From: Pseudomonadota bacterium
GTDB taxonomy: Bacteria; Pseudomonadota; Alphaproteobacteria; Rhodobacterales; Rhodobacteraceae
Assembly: GCA_020161615.1 (NCBI GenBank)
Contig: JAIUPD010000016.1
Span: forward strand, 1 to 64,000
Direction: 5' to 3'
Length of the DNA stretch: 64,000 bases
Shown here: in pieces, positions 62,818 through 64,000 of the stretch
Position numbering within the stretch: the first letter of the stretch is position 1
Layout: each line of letters begins with the position of its first letter
Made by a program: the position numbers and the translations under genes
The notes under the pieces: generated by a model
The model's database searches: none
What the model saw: only the letters and a program-made list of their open reading frames with translations
What the model was told of the DNA's origin: nothing

Positions 62818-63744
62818 ATGCTCACTGTCTTCCTCCAGACACTGCCGTTCTTCGCCGTCATCGTCCTGGGCTATGGCGCGGGGAAGACCGGGTTCTTCCC
62901 GGCCGAGGCAACGGCCTGGCTTACGCGGTTCGTCTTCTACTTCGCGCTTTCGGCCATGCTTTTCGGCTTCTCGGCCAGCATGTCGCTGGGCGACATCTTC
63001 GAGCCGCGGGCGGCCGCTGCCTATCTCCTCGGCTGCGCCATCGTCTATCTGATCGCGCTGGCCGTGGCCTTTGCCCGGCGCCGCCCGTTGTCCGAGGCGG
63101 TGATGGAGGCGCATACCGCGATCATCGGCAACACCGGCTTTCTGGGCGTGCCCATGCTGGTCCTGCTGCTGGGGGCCGAGGCGGCGGGCACCGTGCTGCT
63201 GGTTCTGGCCATCGACCTCATCGTCTTTTCCAGCCTGCTGACCATCATCATCACCCTGGCGCGCGAGGGGCGAATCTCGCCCGATCTGCCGCGGGTGATC
63301 GGCTCCGGGCTGGTCCGCAACCCGATGGTCGTGGCCATGGCGGCCGGGCTGATCTGGTCGGCCACCGGCCTGCCGCTGCCCGGCTTCGTCGCCGCCACGA
63401 CAACGCTTCTGGGGGCCGCCGCGACGCCCGGCGCGCTCTTCGCCATCGGTGCCAGCCTGTCGAACAACCGGGCCGAGCGGTTGACCGTCGCGGGCTGGCT
63501 GAGCGTCGCGAAACTGGTGTTGCATCCGCTGGCCGTGGGCGTCGCGGCCCTGTGGGTCTTCGATGTCGATCCCTTCGCGGCCGGGGTGCTGATCTGCGCC
63601 GCGGCGCTGCCCGTGGCGGGCAATGTCTATATCCTGGCCCAGCATTACGGGGTCTGCGTCGCCAGGGTCTCGGCCGCGATCCTGCTTTCGACAGCGGCCA
63701 GCGTGCTGACGCTGCCGGTCATCATCGCCCGCTTTGCCGGGTGA
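62818..63744 (+). CDS. AEC-family permease (auxin efflux carrier type)
   Basis: The 308-residue membrane protein has about ten helices in the AEC pattern: an N-terminal half with AVIVLGYGAGKTGFFPAEA, then AIIGNTGFLGVPMLVLLLGA, the NPMVVAMAAGLIWSATGLPL linker and a C-terminal half with ICAAALPVAGNVYILAQHYG. Relatives transport organic acids such as malate or malonate. The ATG at 62818 begins inside the region where conservation starts, but no strong ribosome-binding site is seen. It follows the TRAP operon by about 50 bp. Confidence 0.88.
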   Translation: MLTVFLQTLPFFAVIVLGYGAGKTGFFPAEATAWLTRFVFYFALSAMLFGFSASMSLGDIFEPRAAAAYLLGCAIVYLIALAVAFARRRPLSEAVMEAHTAIIGNTGFLGVPMLVLLLGAEAAGTVLLVLAIDLIVFSSLLTIIITLAREGRISPDLPRVIGSGLVRNPMVVAMAAGLIWSATGLPLPGFVAATTTLLGAAATPGALFAIGASLSNNRAERLTVAGWLSVAKLVLHPLAVGVAALWVFDVDPFAAGVLICAAALPVAGNVYILAQHYGVCVARVSAAILLSTAASVLTLPVIIARFAG

Positions 63745-63779
63745 TGTGACATTCTTGCCATTTTGGTCCCGCCCAGCCG

Positions 63780-63810
63780 CTTGCAGCCCCTCGGACCCCT
63801 CCCTATATAG
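63780..63810 (+). promoter_or_regulatory. RpoH-type heat-shock promoter of dnaK
   Basis: CTTGCAG (63780-63786) and CCTATATA (63802-63809) match the alphaproteobacterial RpoH pattern, CTTG in the -35 box and C-Y-TAT-N-T in the -10 box, with about 17 bp between CTTGCA and CTATAT. It lies 112 bp upstream of the dnaK start. No CIRCE element was noticed. Confidence 0.7.
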
Positions 63811-63921
63811 CCCTCGAAGCCGGGAACACGCCCTGTCGGGGAGCCCGGTTCAGGGATCGGGGTCGCGAAGCCTGACGGGATCGCCACCCCACAACATCGC
63901 CGAAGGAAAGAGGATTTCATC

Positions 63922-64000
63922 ATGGCCAAAGTCATCGGGATCGACCTCGGTACGACCAACAGCTGCGTCGCGATCATGGAAGGCTCGCAGCCCCGCGTGA
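63922..64000 (+). CDS. dnaK: Chaperone DnaK (N-terminal fragment)
   Basis: The window ends 26 codons into the gene. The visible [20 protein letters not shown] followed by GSQPRV is the first phosphate-binding loop of DnaK and matches bacterial DnaK nearly throughout. GGAAAGAGG precedes the ATG. The RpoH-type promoter upstream supports the identification. The rest lies outside. Confidence 0.97.
   Translation, partial: MAKVIGIDLGTTNSCVAIMEGSQPRV

Overview
The window is GC-rich, gene-dense chromosomal DNA of an alphaproteobacterium, most likely of the Rhodobacterales (Paracoccus/Rhodobacter/Roseobacter relatives). This rests on the neighbourhood secA - parvulin - argJ - mutT, the TRAP and Dpp-type uptake operons, an alphaproteobacterial-type RpoH promoter before dnaK and the recurring intergenic box GGATATTTGA. 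The genus cannot be named from the sequence. No tRNA, rRNA, CRISPR array or intact insertion sequence was seen.

Layout. 1-1930: a mobile-DNA remnant, consisting of the right end of an IS3-family element whose insertion cut off the C-terminus of a mobilisation relaxase, followed by mobC and a tiny leader ORF. 2063-3280: chromate transporter. 3678-9963: a complete-looking thiamine operon (thiC-O-S-G-E-F-D, minus strand) with its promoter, a TPP riboswitch and a possible start-codon hairpin. 10019-17637: a peptide-type ABC importer (two permeases, two ATPases, a GAF protein), divergent from an XRE-cupin regulator, the binding protein and an M24 peptidase. 17670-27319: a PgtCBA-like signalling set (binding-protein-like sensor, kinase, degenerate NtrC-type regulator) followed by an ABC importer and a histidine phosphatase. 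Both units are preceded by the same palindrome. 27324-31456: a gentisate-type aromatic operon (dioxygenase, NYN-domain nuclease, FAH hydrolase, flavin reductase) with a divergent GntR regulator.

31566-43076: housekeeping and envelope genes: panC-panB, a DUF1643 protein, a secreted triple-repeat protein, tex, an MFS permease, a murein endopeptidase lipoprotein, a phytase-like esterase and two overlapping membrane GTPases. 43077-43568 is a non-coding block full of hairpins and repeats. 43569-47855: a MacAB-like export system. 48027-51427: a two-subunit molybdenum hydroxylase with a divergent TetR regulator. 51424-58306: an L,D-transpeptidase, a 46-residue protein, mutT, argJ, a periplasmic parvulin and secA. 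58535-63744: an EamA permease, a TRAP transporter whose binding-protein gene carries an in-frame TGA, and an AEC-type permease. The window ends 26 codons into dnaK.

The main theme is nutrient uptake linked to catabolism: three importer operons with their own control sites, an aromatic ring-cleavage operon and a molybdenum hydroxylase. The features most worth attention are the shared GTCAGAAsTGAC palindromes of the PgtCBA-like locus with its ATPase-dead-looking regulator, the Trp-to-TGA change in the TRAP binding protein, the nuclease inside the gentisate operon, and a dispersed repeat present at four intergenic loci.
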